Under the pieces are notes generated by a model. It did not search any database, was not told the origin of the DNA, and saw only the letters and a list, made by a program, of their open reading frames with translations. The position numbers were made by a program, and so were the translations under genes. DNA of 10,577 bases from Gammaproteobacteria bacterium (GTDB lineage: Bacteria > Pseudomonadota > Gammaproteobacteria > J044), in the NCBI GenBank assembly GCA_003696465.1, contig RFHG01000132.1, forward strand, positions 1 to 10,577, written 5' to 3'. Shown here piece by piece: positions 1-9,154 of the stretch (the first letter of the stretch is position 1; the number at the start of each line of letters is the position of its first letter).

Positions 1-507
1 AAACGTTTCATAGTCCTTGAACCCCTTCTGGGTGATTTCGTTTTCGAGCAGGGCAGTGGAGGCGGCGATGGCCTCGCGTGGCCCGGCCTGCTGCTCGGCC
101 TCGAGCATGCGGGCATAAAGATTGCTGAAATAGTGCACTGCCTCGGTTCGGGGCCTGCGCCGAACCGAGAAGTAGCCGCTGGCCTGTCCGGAGGTCTCGG
201 TATCGGGCGTCACATTGGCCAGCACCCAGTAGTGGTCGCCGTTCTTGCACAGGTTCTTGGTGTAGGCGAAGCATTCCCGCCCGGACTGGATGTAGTCCCA
301 CAGCAGCTTGAAGATGGCGCGCGGCATGTCCGGGTGACGCAGGATATTGTGCTGTACGCCCAGCAGCTCGTCCTCCCGGTAGCCGCTGATGTGCATGAAG
401 ATGCGGTTGGCATAGGTGATCCGCCCCTTGAGATCGGTCTTGGAGACGATGAAGTCCTGGTCCCCAAGCTGGATCTCCCGTTGCGTCGGATTGATCCGGT
501 TCTTCAT
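1..507 (-). CDS. Aer-like PAS-domain sensor protein (3' end cut by window edge)
   Basis: The reading frame is open from an ATG at 507 down to base 1, giving 169 residues without a stop, so the C-terminus is outside the window. An AGGAG ribosome site (515-519) sits 7 bases before the ATG. Residues about 15-125 form a PAS domain that closely matches the N-terminus of the E. coli redox/aerotaxis receptor Aer, in the same numbering: SKTDLKG (22-28), YANRIF (32-37), SGY (41-43), HNILRHPDMP (53-62), W70, KNGDHYWV (88-95). N34, R57, H58 and D60, positions linked to FAD binding in Aer, are all present, so a flavin-binding redox sensor is a reasonable inference. Position 79, Trp in Aer, is Cys here. 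No membrane segment or chemoreceptor signalling domain appears in the visible part. The sequence after the PAS domain is helical and charged, and it resembles the tail of short stand-alone PAS proteins, but a longer chemoreceptor cannot be excluded. Confidence 0.85.
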   Translation of the reverse strand, partial: MKNRINPTQREIQLGDQDFIVSKTDLKGRITYANRIFMHISGYREDELLGVQHNILRHPDMPRAIFKLLWDYIQSGRECFAYTKNLCKNGDHYWVLANVTPDTETSGQASGYFSVRRRPRTEAVHYFSNLYARMLEAEQQAGPREAIAASTALLENEITQKGFKDYETF

Positions 508-617
508 ACCGAGGCTCCTGTTCCCTGGCCACCGCTTGCACGCGGGGCACAGTCCCTTTGGGTTGCAGTTGTGGCATGCCCGCCCTGGCACTCTGCGGAG
601 CCTTGCGGACCTCGGCC

Positions 618-623
618 AGTATA
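618..623 (-). promoter_or_regulatory. Possible -10 element for the PAS gene
   Basis: On the minus strand the hexamer TATACT lies about 110 bases upstream of the PAS ATG and is a good match to a sigma-70 -10 box. No convincing -35 is seen 16-18 bases upstream, where the sequence is AAAGTA or AAGTAT. This is the best candidate in the 508-776 gap but remains weak. Confidence 0.3.
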
Positions 624-688
624 GCGGCACGATTGGCGGATACTTTAGAACATTTGCCATCTCACGCAAGCCTCGGGCGGGGTGTTGC

Positions 689-718
689 TTGTCAGTCGGG
701 CACTCCATCCGGTATCTT
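689..718 (+). promoter_or_regulatory. Candidate sigma-70 promoter for the parE operon
   Basis: TTGTCA at 689-694 (5 of 6 to the -35 consensus) is followed after 18 bases by TATCTT at 713-718 (4 of 6 to the -10). Transcription would begin near 725, leaving a leader of about 50 bases before the parE ATG. The rest of the 269-base gap between the divergent PAS and parE genes shows no other gene or strong hairpin that I can see. The spacing is acceptable but the -10 is imperfect. Confidence 0.4.
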
Positions 719-776
719 CGGGCGCCAACATGCACAAGATATGGGGCTTGCTGCCCCGCAGGAGCCTGCACTGCCC

Positions 777-2662
777 ATGAGTGACTACAACGCCTCGGAC
801 ATCGAGGTCCTCTCCGGCCTCGAGCCGGTGCGCAAGCGCCCGGGGATGTATACCGACACCACGCGGCCCAATCACCTCGCCCAGGAGGTGATCGACAACA
901 GCGTGGACGAGGCGCTTGCCGGCCATGCCAGCCGCATCGATGTGGTGTTGCGCCGTGACGGCTCACTATGTGTGACCGACGATGGCCGTGGCATGCCGGT
1001 GGACCTGCATCCGCAGAAGAAGCTGCCGGGCGTGGAAGTGATCCTGACCACCCTGCATGCCGGCGGCAAGTTCTCCGACAGGAACTATCAGTTCTCCGGT
1101 GGCCTGCACGGGGTCGGCGTCTCGGTGGTCAATGCCCTGTCGAAGCGCCTGGAGGTGGAGATACGCCGCGACGGAAAGCTCTGGCGCATGGCCTTTGCCA
1201 ACGGCGAGAAGGTCGAGGACCTGCAGGCCGTGGGCGAGGTGGGCCGGCGCAACACCGGCACCCGGGTCTGCTTCTGGCCCGATGCGCAGTATTTCGACTC
1301 GGTACGTTTCTCGGTGCCGAAGCTCAGGCACGTGCTGCGCGCCAAGGCCGTGCTCTGTCCCGGGCTCACGGTCACCTTTACCGACGAGACCACTGGCGAG
1401 ACCGAGACCTGGCACTACGAGCAGGGGCTGCGTGACTACCTCATGGAAGCGGTTCGGGGCTGGCCGACGCTGCCCGAGGAACCCTTCTTGGGCAGCATGC
1501 AGGGCGAGACCGAGGCCGTGGACTGGGCCGTGATCTGGCTGCCCGAAGGCGGTGAGCCGGTCGCGGAAAGCTATGTGAACCTGATCCCGACTCCCCAGGG
1601 CGGTACGCATGTCAACGGTCTGCGGGCAGGGCTCACCGAGGCCATCCGCGAGTTCTGCGAGTTTCGCAACCTGCTGCCGCGCGGGGTCAGGATCAGCCCC
1701 GAGGATGTGTGGGACAGGATCAGTTATGTGCTCTCGGCCAAGCTGCAGGATCCGCAGTTTGCCGGCCAGACCAAGGAACGCCTGTCCTCGCGCGAGGCTG
1801 CGCCCTTCATCTCCGGGGTGGTCAAGGATGCCTTCAGCCTGTGGCTCAACCAGCATCCGGCCGTGGGCGAACAGCTGGCCCAGCTGGCCATCAGCAATGC
1901 CCAGCGGCGCATGCGCCAGGGCAAGAAGGTGGCGCGCAAGAAGGTCTCCCAGGGACCGGCACTGCCCGGCAAGCTGGCCGACTGTGCCTCCACCGATCTG
2001 GCCCGGACCGAGCTGTTCCTGGTCGAGGGTGACTCGGCCGGCGGTTCCGCCAAGCAGGCGCGCGACCGGGAGTTCCAGGCCATCATGCCGCTGCGCGGCA
2101 AGATCCTGAATACCTGGGAGGTGGATTCCGACCAGATCCTCGCCTCGCAGGAGATCCATGACATCTCGGTGGCCATTGGTGTCGATCCGGGCTCGAATGA
2201 CCTCTCCGGCCTGCGCTACGGCAAGGTCTGCATCCTGGCCGATGCCGATTCCGACGGCCTGCACATCGCCACCCTGCTGTGCGCCCTGTTCGTGCGCCAC
2301 TACCGTCCGCTGGTGGAGCAGGGGCATGTGTTCGTGGCCATGCCGCCGCTGTTTCGCATCGATGTCGGCAAGGAGAAGTACTATGCCCTTGACGAGGCCG
2401 AAAAGGAGGGGGTGCTCAATCGCATCCAGGCCGAGAAGAAGAAGGGCAAGGTGGTGGTCACCCGCTTCAAGGGCCTGGGCGAAATGAATCCGATGCAGTT
2501 GCGCGAGTCCACCATGGCCCCGGAGACCCGCCGGCTGGTGCAGCTCGTGCTGGAACCGGGAGACAACACCTTTACCCTGATGGACATGCTGCTGGCCAAG
2601 AAACGGGCTGCCGACCGTCGCCACTGGCTGGAGCAGAAGGGCGATCACGCGGAGCTGCTGGC

Positions 2663-2666
<4 letters not shown>
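777..2666 (+). CDS. parE: DNA topoisomerase IV subunit B (ATPase subunit)
   Basis: ParE supplies the ATPase and TOPRIM parts of topoisomerase IV, which with ParC decatenates replicated chromosomes and relaxes supercoils. The 629-residue product matches E. coli ParE (630) from end to end. The GHKL ATPase domain shows EVIDNSVDEA (E37 as catalytic base, N41 for Mg), DDGRGMP (68-74) and GGLHGVGVSVVNALS. Next come the transducer domain with QTKERLSSR and the TOPRIM domain with EGDSAGG (417-423), PLRGKILN (438-445) and the metal-binding DADSDG (489-494). The C-terminus has RFKGLGEMNPMQL. TOPRIM DADSDGLHIATLLCALF and the short length separate ParE from GyrB. The frame is open upstream to 558, but the ATG at 777 is chosen because MSDYNASDIEVL aligns with the E. 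coli N-terminus and an AGGAG (760-764) lies 12 bases before it. R440 replaces the Lys of E. coli GyrB K447, a conservative change. It is the first gene of a parE-HAD-parC cluster. Confidence 0.98.
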
Positions 2667-3595
<929 letters not shown>

Positions 3596-3605
3596 AGGAC
3601 ACATC

Positions 3606-5861
3606 ATGAGCGACCAGCAGCAGATCGACTACGAAGGCGTCGAACGACTGCCGCTTTCGCAGTTCACCGAAAAGGCGTATCTCGACTACGCCATGTACGT
3701 CATCATGGACCGGGCCCTGCCGCACATCGGCGACGGACTCAAGCCGGTCCAGCGGCGCATCCTCTACGCCATGTCGGAGCTGGGGCTCTCCGCCAGCAGC
3801 AAGCACAAGAAGTCGGCCCGCACGGTGGGGGATGTGCTGGGCAAGTTCCATCCGCACGGCGATACCGCCTGTTACGAGGCCATGGTGCTGATGGCGCAGC
3901 CGTTTTCCTACCGCTATCCGCTGATTGACGGGCAGGGCAACTGGGGCTCGCCGGACGATCCCAAGTCCTTTGCCGCCATGCGCTATACCGAGGCGCGTCT
4001 GGCCCCGTTTGCCCGCGTCTTTCTCGACGAGCTGGGGCAGGGCACGGTGGACTGGATCCCCAACTTCGACGGCACCCTGAACGAGCCGCGTACCCTCCCT
4101 GCACGCCTGCCCAATGTGCTGCTCAATGGTGCTACCGGCATTGCCGTGGGCATGGCCACCGACATCCCGCCGCACAACCTCAACGAGGTGGTGAGTGCCT
4201 GCGTGCGCCTGCTCGAGCAGCCAAAGGCCACGGTGGAGGAGCTGTGCGCGCACATCCAGGGACCGGACTACCCGACCGAGGCAGAGATCATCACGCCACG
4301 CGAGGAGCTGGTGGAGATGTATCGTCAGGGGCACGGCAGCCTGCGCATGCGGGCGCGCTGGCACCGCGAAAACGGCGATATCGTGATCGACGCGTTGCCC
4401 TACCAGGTTTCCGGGGCACGGATCCTTGAACAGATTGCCCAGCAGATGCAGGCAAAGAAGCTGCCGCTGGTGGAAGACCTGCGCGACGAGTCCGATCACG
4501 AGAACCCCACGCGGCTGGTCATCGTGCCGCGCTCGCGGCGGGTGGATGTCGATCAGCTCATGAGCCACCTGTTTGCCACCACCGATCTGGAGCGCAGTTA
4601 CCGGGTCAACCTCAACGTCATCGGCATCGATGGTCGGCCCCAGGTGAAGGATTTGCGCAGTCTGCTGAAGGAATGGCTGCTGTACCGTACCATGACCGTG
4701 CGCAGGCGGCTCGAATGGCGGCTGGAGAAGGTACGCAATCGACTGCATATCCTCGAGGGTCTGCTGATTGCCTATCTCAATATCGACGAGGTGATTCGCA
4801 TCATCCGCAATGAGGACGCGCCCAAGCCGGTGCTGATGCAGACCTTCGGACTCACCGACACCCAGGCCGAGGCCATTCTCGAGCTCAAGCTGCGGCATCT
4901 GGCCCGCCTCGAGGAGATGAAGATACGCGGCGAGCAGGAGGAGCTGGCCGCCGAGCGCGACATGCTGGAAAAGACCCTGGCCTCCAGCCAGCGCCTGCGC
5001 ACCCTCATCAAGAAGGAGCTGCTGGCCGATGCCGAGCGTTACGGGGATGCACGGCGTTCTCCCCTGGTCACGCGCGAGGCGGCCCGGGCGCTGGACGAGA
5101 GCGCACTGACGCCGGCCGAGCCGGTGACCGTAGTGCTGTCGAAGAAGGGCTGGATTCGTGCCGCAAAGGGCCATGACGTGGGCCCGGCCGCCCTCAGCTA
5201 CAAGGCAGGCGACGGCTACCTGGCCTCCGCCCGCGGCCGCAGCAACCAGCCGGTGGTGGTGATCGACTCGCACGGGCGCAGCTATGCGCTGCCGGCGCAT
5301 ACCCTGCCGTCGGCGCGTGGACAGGGCGAGCCACTCACCGGTCGGCTCAACCCGCCTCCGGGGGCCGAGTTCGTGGCCGTGCTCATGGGTCAGCCCGATG
5401 ACCGCTTCCTGCTGGCCACCGATGCCGGCTACGGCTTCATCGCCCGCTTCGAGGACATGCTGAGCCGCAACAAGTCGGGCAAGGCCCTGCTCACGGTACC
5501 GCAGGGTGCCCGCGTGCTGGCGCCGCAGCCGGTGGCGGATGTGGCGCAGGACTTCATTGCCGCGGCCACCAGTGCCGGGCATCTGCTGGTGCTGCCGGCC
5601 GCGGAACTGCCGCAGATGTCGCGGGGCAAGGGCAACCGAATCGTCGGCATACCGGGGCCGAAGCTCAAGGCACGCGAGGAATGGCTGGCGGCGCTTGCCG
5701 TGCCGGGGCCGCGCGATCGCCTGGTGGTGCATGCCGGCCGCAGGCACAAGACCATGCGCCCGGAGGAATGGCAGGAGTACCTGGGCGATCGTGGCAAGCG
5801 TGGGCGCAAGCTCCCGCGCGGCTACCAGAAGGTGGACCGGCTGGAAGTGGAACGACGCTGA
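3606..5861 (+). CDS. parC: DNA topoisomerase IV subunit A (DNA cleavage subunit)
   Basis: ParC is the DNA-breaking and rejoining subunit of topoisomerase IV and works with ParE. At 751 residues it matches the E. coli length (752). The winged-helix/tower part starts after a short N-terminus with LSQFTEKAYLDYAMYVI. It has the quinolone-region motif GKFHPHGDTACYEAM and the active site MRYTEARL with R126 and catalytic Y127. The coiled coil around residues 360-490 carries ILEGLLIAYLNIDEVIRIIR. The C-terminal third is the beta-pinwheel DNA-binding domain, ending in the family-typical RGYQKVDRLEVE. No full GyrA-box is seen, which fits ParC rather than GyrA. The start is set by a strong AAGGA (3595-3599) 6 bases upstream, overlapping the preceding gene's stop. 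T87 and E91 correspond to E. coli S80 and E84, so the first quinolone-contact position is Thr. No terminator is visible after the stop. Confidence 0.98.
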   Translation: MSDQQQIDYEGVERLPLSQFTEKAYLDYAMYVIMDRALPHIGDGLKPVQRRILYAMSELGLSASSKHKKSARTVGDVLGKFHPHGDTACYEAMVLMAQPFSYRYPLIDGQGNWGSPDDPKSFAAMRYTEARLAPFARVFLDELGQGTVDWIPNFDGTLNEPRTLPARLPNVLLNGATGIAVGMATDIPPHNLNEVVSACVRLLEQPKATVEELCAHIQGPDYPTEAEIITPREELVEMYRQGHGSLRMRARWHRENGDIVIDALPYQVSGARILEQIAQQMQAKKLPLVEDLRDESDHENPTRLVIVPRSRRVDVDQLMSHLFATTDLERSYRVNLNVIGIDGRPQVKDLRSLLKEWLLYRTMTVRRRLEWRLEKVRNRLHILEGLLIAYLNIDEVIRIIRNEDAPKPVLMQTFGLTDTQAEAILELKLRHLARLEEMKIRGEQEELAAERDMLEKTLASSQRLRTLIKKELLADAERYGDARRSPLVTREAARALDESALTPAEPVTVVLSKKGWIRAAKGHDVGPAALSYKAGDGYLASARGRSNQPVVVIDSHGRSYALPAHTLPSARGQGEPLTGRLNPPPGAEFVAVLMGQPDDRFLLATDAGYGFIARFEDMLSRNKSGKALLTVPQGARVLAPQPVADVAQDFIAAATSAGHLLVLPAAELPQMSRGKGNRIVGIPGPKLKAREEWLAALAVPGPRDRLVVHAGRRHKTMRPEEWQEYLGDRGKRGRKLPRGYQKVDRLEVERR

Positions 5862-5882
5862 GCCCGCCCCTCTGGACGCTTG

Positions 5883-5891
5883 TGGCATAAT
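5883..5891 (+). promoter_or_regulatory. Extended -10 promoter for yajC-secD-secF
   Basis: TGG at 5883-5885 followed directly by CATAAT at 5886-5891 forms an extended -10 element. There is no good -35, as is common for extended -10 promoters. Transcription would start near 5898, giving a leader of about 38 bases. It lies 22 bases after the parC stop in the 74-base gap, so the sec genes can be expressed independently of the topoisomerase cluster. Confidence 0.55.
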
Positions 5892-5935
5892 ACGGCGCCA
5901 TTCATATCCCGATACACGACGGAACCGGAGTTTTC

Positions 5936-6268
5936 ATGAGTCTTTTCATCAGCGATGCCTTTGCCCAGGCGCCGGCTGCCCCGCCCCAGGGCGCGGGTCT
6001 GGACCTGCTCTTCATGGTCGTCTTCTTTGGCGTGATCATGTACTTCATGATCATCCGCCCGCAGCAGAAGCGCGCGAAGGAGCACCGCAAAATGATCGAG
6101 GCCCTGCGCGAGGGCGACGAGGTGGCGACCAGCGGCGGCCTGCTGGGCGTGGTCACGCGCACCGGCGACGACATTATCAGTATCGAGATCGCCGACGGTG
6201 TCGAGATCAAGGTCCAGCCGCAGGCCATCACGGCCGTGCTGCCCAAGGGAACGATCAAGAAAGGATAA
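5936..6268 (+). CDS. yajC: YajC, small membrane subunit of the Sec translocon accessory complex
   Basis: YajC is a single-span inner-membrane protein that associates with SecD and SecF at the SecYEG channel. Its own role is minor and poorly defined. The 110-residue product begins with a short Ala/Pro/Gln-rich periplasmic tail (MSLFISDAFAQAPAAPP). One membrane helix follows at about 22-40, then the hallmark IIRPQQKR (39-46) at the cytoplasmic face. The cytoplasmic domain has EGDEVATSGGLLGVV and ends in KGTIKKG. GGAG (5927-5930) sits 5 bases before the ATG. secD begins 9 bases after its stop, in the conserved yajC-secD-secF order. In E. coli the genes before yajC are queA and tgt, whereas parC precedes it here. 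Confidence 0.97.
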   Translation: MSLFISDAFAQAPAAPPQGAGLDLLFMVVFFGVIMYFMIIRPQQKRAKEHRKMIEALREGDEVATSGGLLGVVTRTGDDIISIEIADGVEIKVQPQAITAVLPKGTIKKG

Positions 6269-6277
6269 GCCCCGTAC

Positions 6278-8155
6278 ATGAACCGCTATCCCGCCTGGAA
6301 GTATGTGCTGCTGCTGACAGTGCTCGCTGTCGGCATCCTTTATGCCCTGCCCAATCTCTACCCCAGTGATCCGGCGGTGCAGATCTCGGCCCGCAAGGGC
6401 GGGGAAGTGCCCGAGGCCGTGGTGCAGCAGGCGCTGTCCCTGCTCGAGGAAAAGGGCATCCGGCCCAAGGCGGTGGAGCATCCGGCCGAGGCCCGCGACA
6501 AGGTGCTGTTGCGCTTCACTGATACCGATGCCCAGCTCACCGCGGTGGACATCCTGCAGCTGCACCTGGGTGAGCAGTACTCGGTGGCGGTCAATCTGGC
6601 GCCAAGCACCCCCGACTGGCTGCGCGCGCTCAATGCCAAGCCGATGTATCTGGGTCTCGACCTGCGCGGTGGCGTCCACTTCCTCATGGAGGTGGACATG
6701 GAGGCCGCGGTCAACAAGGCCCTGTCCCGCTACGAGAGCGAGTTCCGTGGCTTCCTGCGCAAGCAGAAGATCCGCTATCTCGGCATCACCCGCGAGGGGG
6801 ATCACATCCTGCTCAAGTTCAAGGATGCAGCCACCCGTGACCGTGCACTCGAGGCCCTGCGCGAGGAATACCGCACCGATCTCACCTACGAGCCGGTCGA
6901 CGAGCCCCGGATCGCGCTGCTGCGTGTCGCCCTCTCCGAGCAGGCAAAGCGGGCCATTCAGGACTTTGCCCTGAAACAGAACATCACCACCCTGCGCAAG
7001 CGCGTCAACGAGCTGGGGGTGGCCGAGCCGATCATCCAGCAGCAGGGACGCGACCGTATCGTGGTCCAGTTGCCGGGTGTGCAGGACACGGCCCGGGCCA
7101 AGGATATCCTCGGTGCCACCGCCACCCTGGAGTTCCGGCTGGTGGACGAGAAGGCCGATCCCTGGGCGGCCGAGCGTACCGGTCGTATCCCGCCGGGTGA
7201 CCGCCTCTATCACGAGCGCAACGGCAACCCGGTGCTGCTCAAGCGCCAGGTCATGCTCACCGGCGACTACATCACCGATGCCGCCTCCACCTTCGACCAA
7301 AACGGCCGTCCGGCAGTGGCCATCACCCTCGACGGCAAGGGCGCCAGCCGCTTCAGCAAGGTCACCGGCAAGCACATCAAGGACCTGATGGCCGTGGTCT
7401 TCATCGAGACCAAGACCGTCACCCGGCTGGTCGACGGCAAGCCGGTACGCAAGCGGGTGCGCAGCGAGGAGGTCATCAACATCGCCCGCATCCAGGACCA
7501 GCTCAGCAAGCGCTTCCAGATCACCGGGCTCGACAGCCCGCGCGAGGCACACGACCTGGCCCTGCTGCTGCGTGCCGGCGCCCTGGCCGCGCCCATGCAG
7601 ATCATCGAGGAACGCACCATCGGCCCGAGCATGGGCAAGGAGAACATCGAGCAGGGCTTCAAGTCGGTGGTCATCGGCTTCGTGCTGGTGCTGGTGTTCA
7701 TGGCCGTCTACTACCGGGTTTTCGGGCTGGTCGCCGACCTGGCGCTGACCTTCAACCTGGTGCTGGTGGTGGCGGCCCTGTCGCTGCTGCAGGCCACCCT
7801 GACCATGCCCGGCATTGCCGGTATCGTGCTCACCGTGGGCATGGCGGTGGATGCCAACGTCCTCATCTACGAACGCATCCGCGAGGAACTGCGTAACGGC
7901 ATGTCGCCGCAGGCGGCCATCCACGCCGGCTACGAGAAGGCCTTTTCCACCATTGCCGATGCCAACATCACCACCCTGATCGCGGCCGTCGTGCTGTTCG
8001 TGTTCGGCACCGGACCGATCAAGGGCTTTGCCGTGACCCTGGCGCTTGGCATCGTCTCCTCGATGTTTACCGCCATCATGGGTACCCGTGCCGTCATCAA
8101 TCTGATCTATGGCGGTCGGCGCAAGCTCAAGTCGCTTTCCATCGGAGGGGTATGA
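6278..8155 (+). CDS. secD: Protein translocase subunit SecD
   Basis: SecD with SecF uses the proton gradient to help pull secreted proteins out of SecYEG on the periplasmic side. The 625-residue protein (E. coli 615) starts with a membrane helix at about 9-26, followed by a large periplasmic P1 region. This carries the conserved LGLDLRGGVHFLMEVDM (D128, G131, G132) and LRKRVNELGVAEP with GRDRIVVQLPG. Five more helices fill residues about 463-610. The conserved MAVDANVLIYERIREE (522 onward) includes D525, equivalent to the E. coli D519 implicated in proton-driven function. A Shine-Dalgarno AAGGA (6261-6265) lies inside the yajC end, 12 bases before the ATG. The last four bases overlap the secF start as ATGA. 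Nothing looks truncated or unusual. Confidence 0.98.
   Translation: MNRYPAWKYVLLLTVLAVGILYALPNLYPSDPAVQISARKGGEVPEAVVQQALSLLEEKGIRPKAVEHPAEARDKVLLRFTDTDAQLTAVDILQLHLGEQYSVAVNLAPSTPDWLRALNAKPMYLGLDLRGGVHFLMEVDMEAAVNKALSRYESEFRGFLRKQKIRYLGITREGDHILLKFKDAATRDRALEALREEYRTDLTYEPVDEPRIALLRVALSEQAKRAIQDFALKQNITTLRKRVNELGVAEPIIQQQGRDRIVVQLPGVQDTARAKDILGATATLEFRLVDEKADPWAAERTGRIPPGDRLYHERNGNPVLLKRQVMLTGDYITDAASTFDQNGRPAVAITLDGKGASRFSKVTGKHIKDLMAVVFIETKTVTRLVDGKPVRKRVRSEEVINIARIQDQLSKRFQITGLDSPREAHDLALLLRAGALAAPMQIIEERTIGPSMGKENIEQGFKSVVIGFVLVLVFMAVYYRVFGLVADLALTFNLVLVVAALSLLQATLTMPGIAGIVLTVGMAVDANVLIYERIREELRNGMSPQAAIHAGYEKAFSTIADANITTLIAAVVLFVFGTGPIKGFAVTLALGIVSSMFTAIMGTRAVINLIYGGRRKLKSLSIGGV
8144..8148 (+). 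promoter_or_regulatory. secF: Shine-Dalgarno that bears on the secF start
   Basis: GGAGG lies inside the secD end, only 3 bases before the ATG at 8152 but 9 bases before a second ATG at 8158. The spacing favours the second ATG (shortening SecF by two residues), while the ATGA overlap with secD favours the first. Confidence 0.6.
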
Positions 8156-9081
8156 ACATGCAGACCCGCATCAATTTCATGGGCCAGCGCAAGCTGGCAT
8201 TCTTCCTCTCCGCCACGCTCATCGTGTTCTCCATCGTCTCGCTGGCAACCCGTGGCCTCAATCTCGGCATCGACTTCACCGGCGGCACCATCATCGAGGT
8301 GGGTTTCGAGCAGCCGGCCGATGTGGAGCGCATCCGTGCCCTGCTGGAGCAGGACGGGCTGGGCAATCCGGTGGTACAGCACTTCGGTACCGCGCGCGAT
8401 GTCCTGATTCGTATCCCGCCGCAGAAGAAGATCGAGCAGGCCCGACTGGGCGATCACGTCCTCAAGCTCCTGCGCGACAACTTCCAGGGCGAAGAGATTA
8501 CCCTGCGCCGGGTCGAGTTCGTCGGGCCCCAGGTCGGCGAGGATCTGCGTGACGATGGCGGGCTCTCGATCCTGTTCGCCCTGTTCGGTATCCTGGTCTA
8601 TGTGGCCCTCCGCTTCGAGTACCGCTTTGCGGTGGGTTCCATCATCGCCCTGATCCATGATGTGACCATCACCACCGGTTTCTTCTCGGTGACCCAGATC
8701 CAGTTTGACCTGACCGTGCTGGCGGCCCTGCTGGCGGTCATCGGCTACTCGCTCAACGACACCATCGTCGTGTTCGACCGCATCCGCGAGAACTTCCGCC
8801 GGCTGCGCAAGGCGGGCCCCGAGGAGATCATGAACGTCTCCATCAACGAGACCCTGTCGCGCACCATCGTCACCTCGCTGACCACCCTGCTGGTGCTGGT
8901 GGCCCTGTTCCTGTTCGGGGGCGAGATCATGCGCGGCTTCTCGCTGGCCCTTATCGTTGGCATCGTGGTCGGGACCTATTCCTCCATCTACGTGGCCAGT
9001 TCGCTGGTGCTCAGCATGGGCATCAGCAAGCAGGACCTGATGCCGCCGCAGAAGGACAAGGTGCAGGGGCCACAGGTCTGA
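8152..9081 (+). CDS. secF: Protein translocase subunit SecF
   Basis: SecF is the partner of SecD in the proton-driven export accessory complex of the inner membrane. The 309-residue product has a first helix at about 14-33, then the periplasmic motif LGIDFTGGT (38-46). A P4-type periplasmic domain ends in EFVGPQVGEDL, and five further helices run from about residue 137 to 295. The family signature GYSLNDTIVVFDRIREN is at 198-214, followed by the conserved NETLSRTIVTS. Length is close to E. coli SecF (323). The start is either the ATG at 8152, which overlaps the secD stop, or the better-spaced ATG at 8158, and only two residues differ. It is the last gene of the yajC-secD-secF operon, followed 14 bases later by a strong hairpin. 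Confidence 0.98.
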   Translation: MNMQTRINFMGQRKLAFFLSATLIVFSIVSLATRGLNLGIDFTGGTIIEVGFEQPADVERIRALLEQDGLGNPVVQHFGTARDVLIRIPPQKKIEQARLGDHVLKLLRDNFQGEEITLRRVEFVGPQVGEDLRDDGGLSILFALFGILVYVALRFEYRFAVGSIIALIHDVTITTGFFSVTQIQFDLTVLAALLAVIGYSLNDTIVVFDRIRENFRRLRKAGPEEIMNVSINETLSRTIVTSLTTLLVLVALFLFGGEIMRGFSLALIVGIVVGTYSSIYVASSLVLSMGISKQDLMPPQKDKVQGPQV

Positions 9082-9095
9082 AGCGTCACTGCATG

Positions 9096-9139
9096 CCGTA
9101 ACGCAAGGGGCCCGCAGATGCGGGCCCCTTGCGTTACGG
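9096..9139. terminator. Perfect 20-bp hairpin between convergent genes, likely bidirectional terminator
   Basis: The arm CCGTAACGCAAGGGGCCCGC (9096-9115) pairs without mismatch with 9120-9139 around a four-base AGAT loop. It sits 14 bases after the secF stop and 15 bases beyond the stop of the convergent minus-strand gene. A terminator for both genes is therefore the simplest reading. Neither side has a clean U-tract after the stem, which is unusual for intrinsic termination. It might instead block 3' exonucleases or act with other factors. Confidence 0.75.
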
Positions 9140-9154
9140 TGACGGTAAACCGTG

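Noticed and set aside
8..577. A 189-codon minus-strand frame overlapping the PAS gene.
   Set aside because: Its product is Arg/Gln/His-rich without motifs, whereas the neighbouring frame from 507 gives a clear PAS domain with a good ribosome site.
558..776. In-frame upstream extension of parE giving a 702-residue protein.
   Set aside because: The extra 73 residues have no counterpart in ParE, and they would cover the candidate promoter and leader. The ATG at 777 matches the family N-terminus.
966..2648. A 560-codon minus-strand open frame antisense to parE.
   Set aside because: It is codon-aligned with parE on the opposite strand and has no domain or ribosome site of note, so it is a shadow.
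5822..7924. A 700-codon minus-strand open frame antisense to yajC and secD.
   Set aside because: It crosses two well-supported plus-strand genes and an intergenic region, and its product is low-complexity His/Gly/Asp/Gln-rich without motifs.
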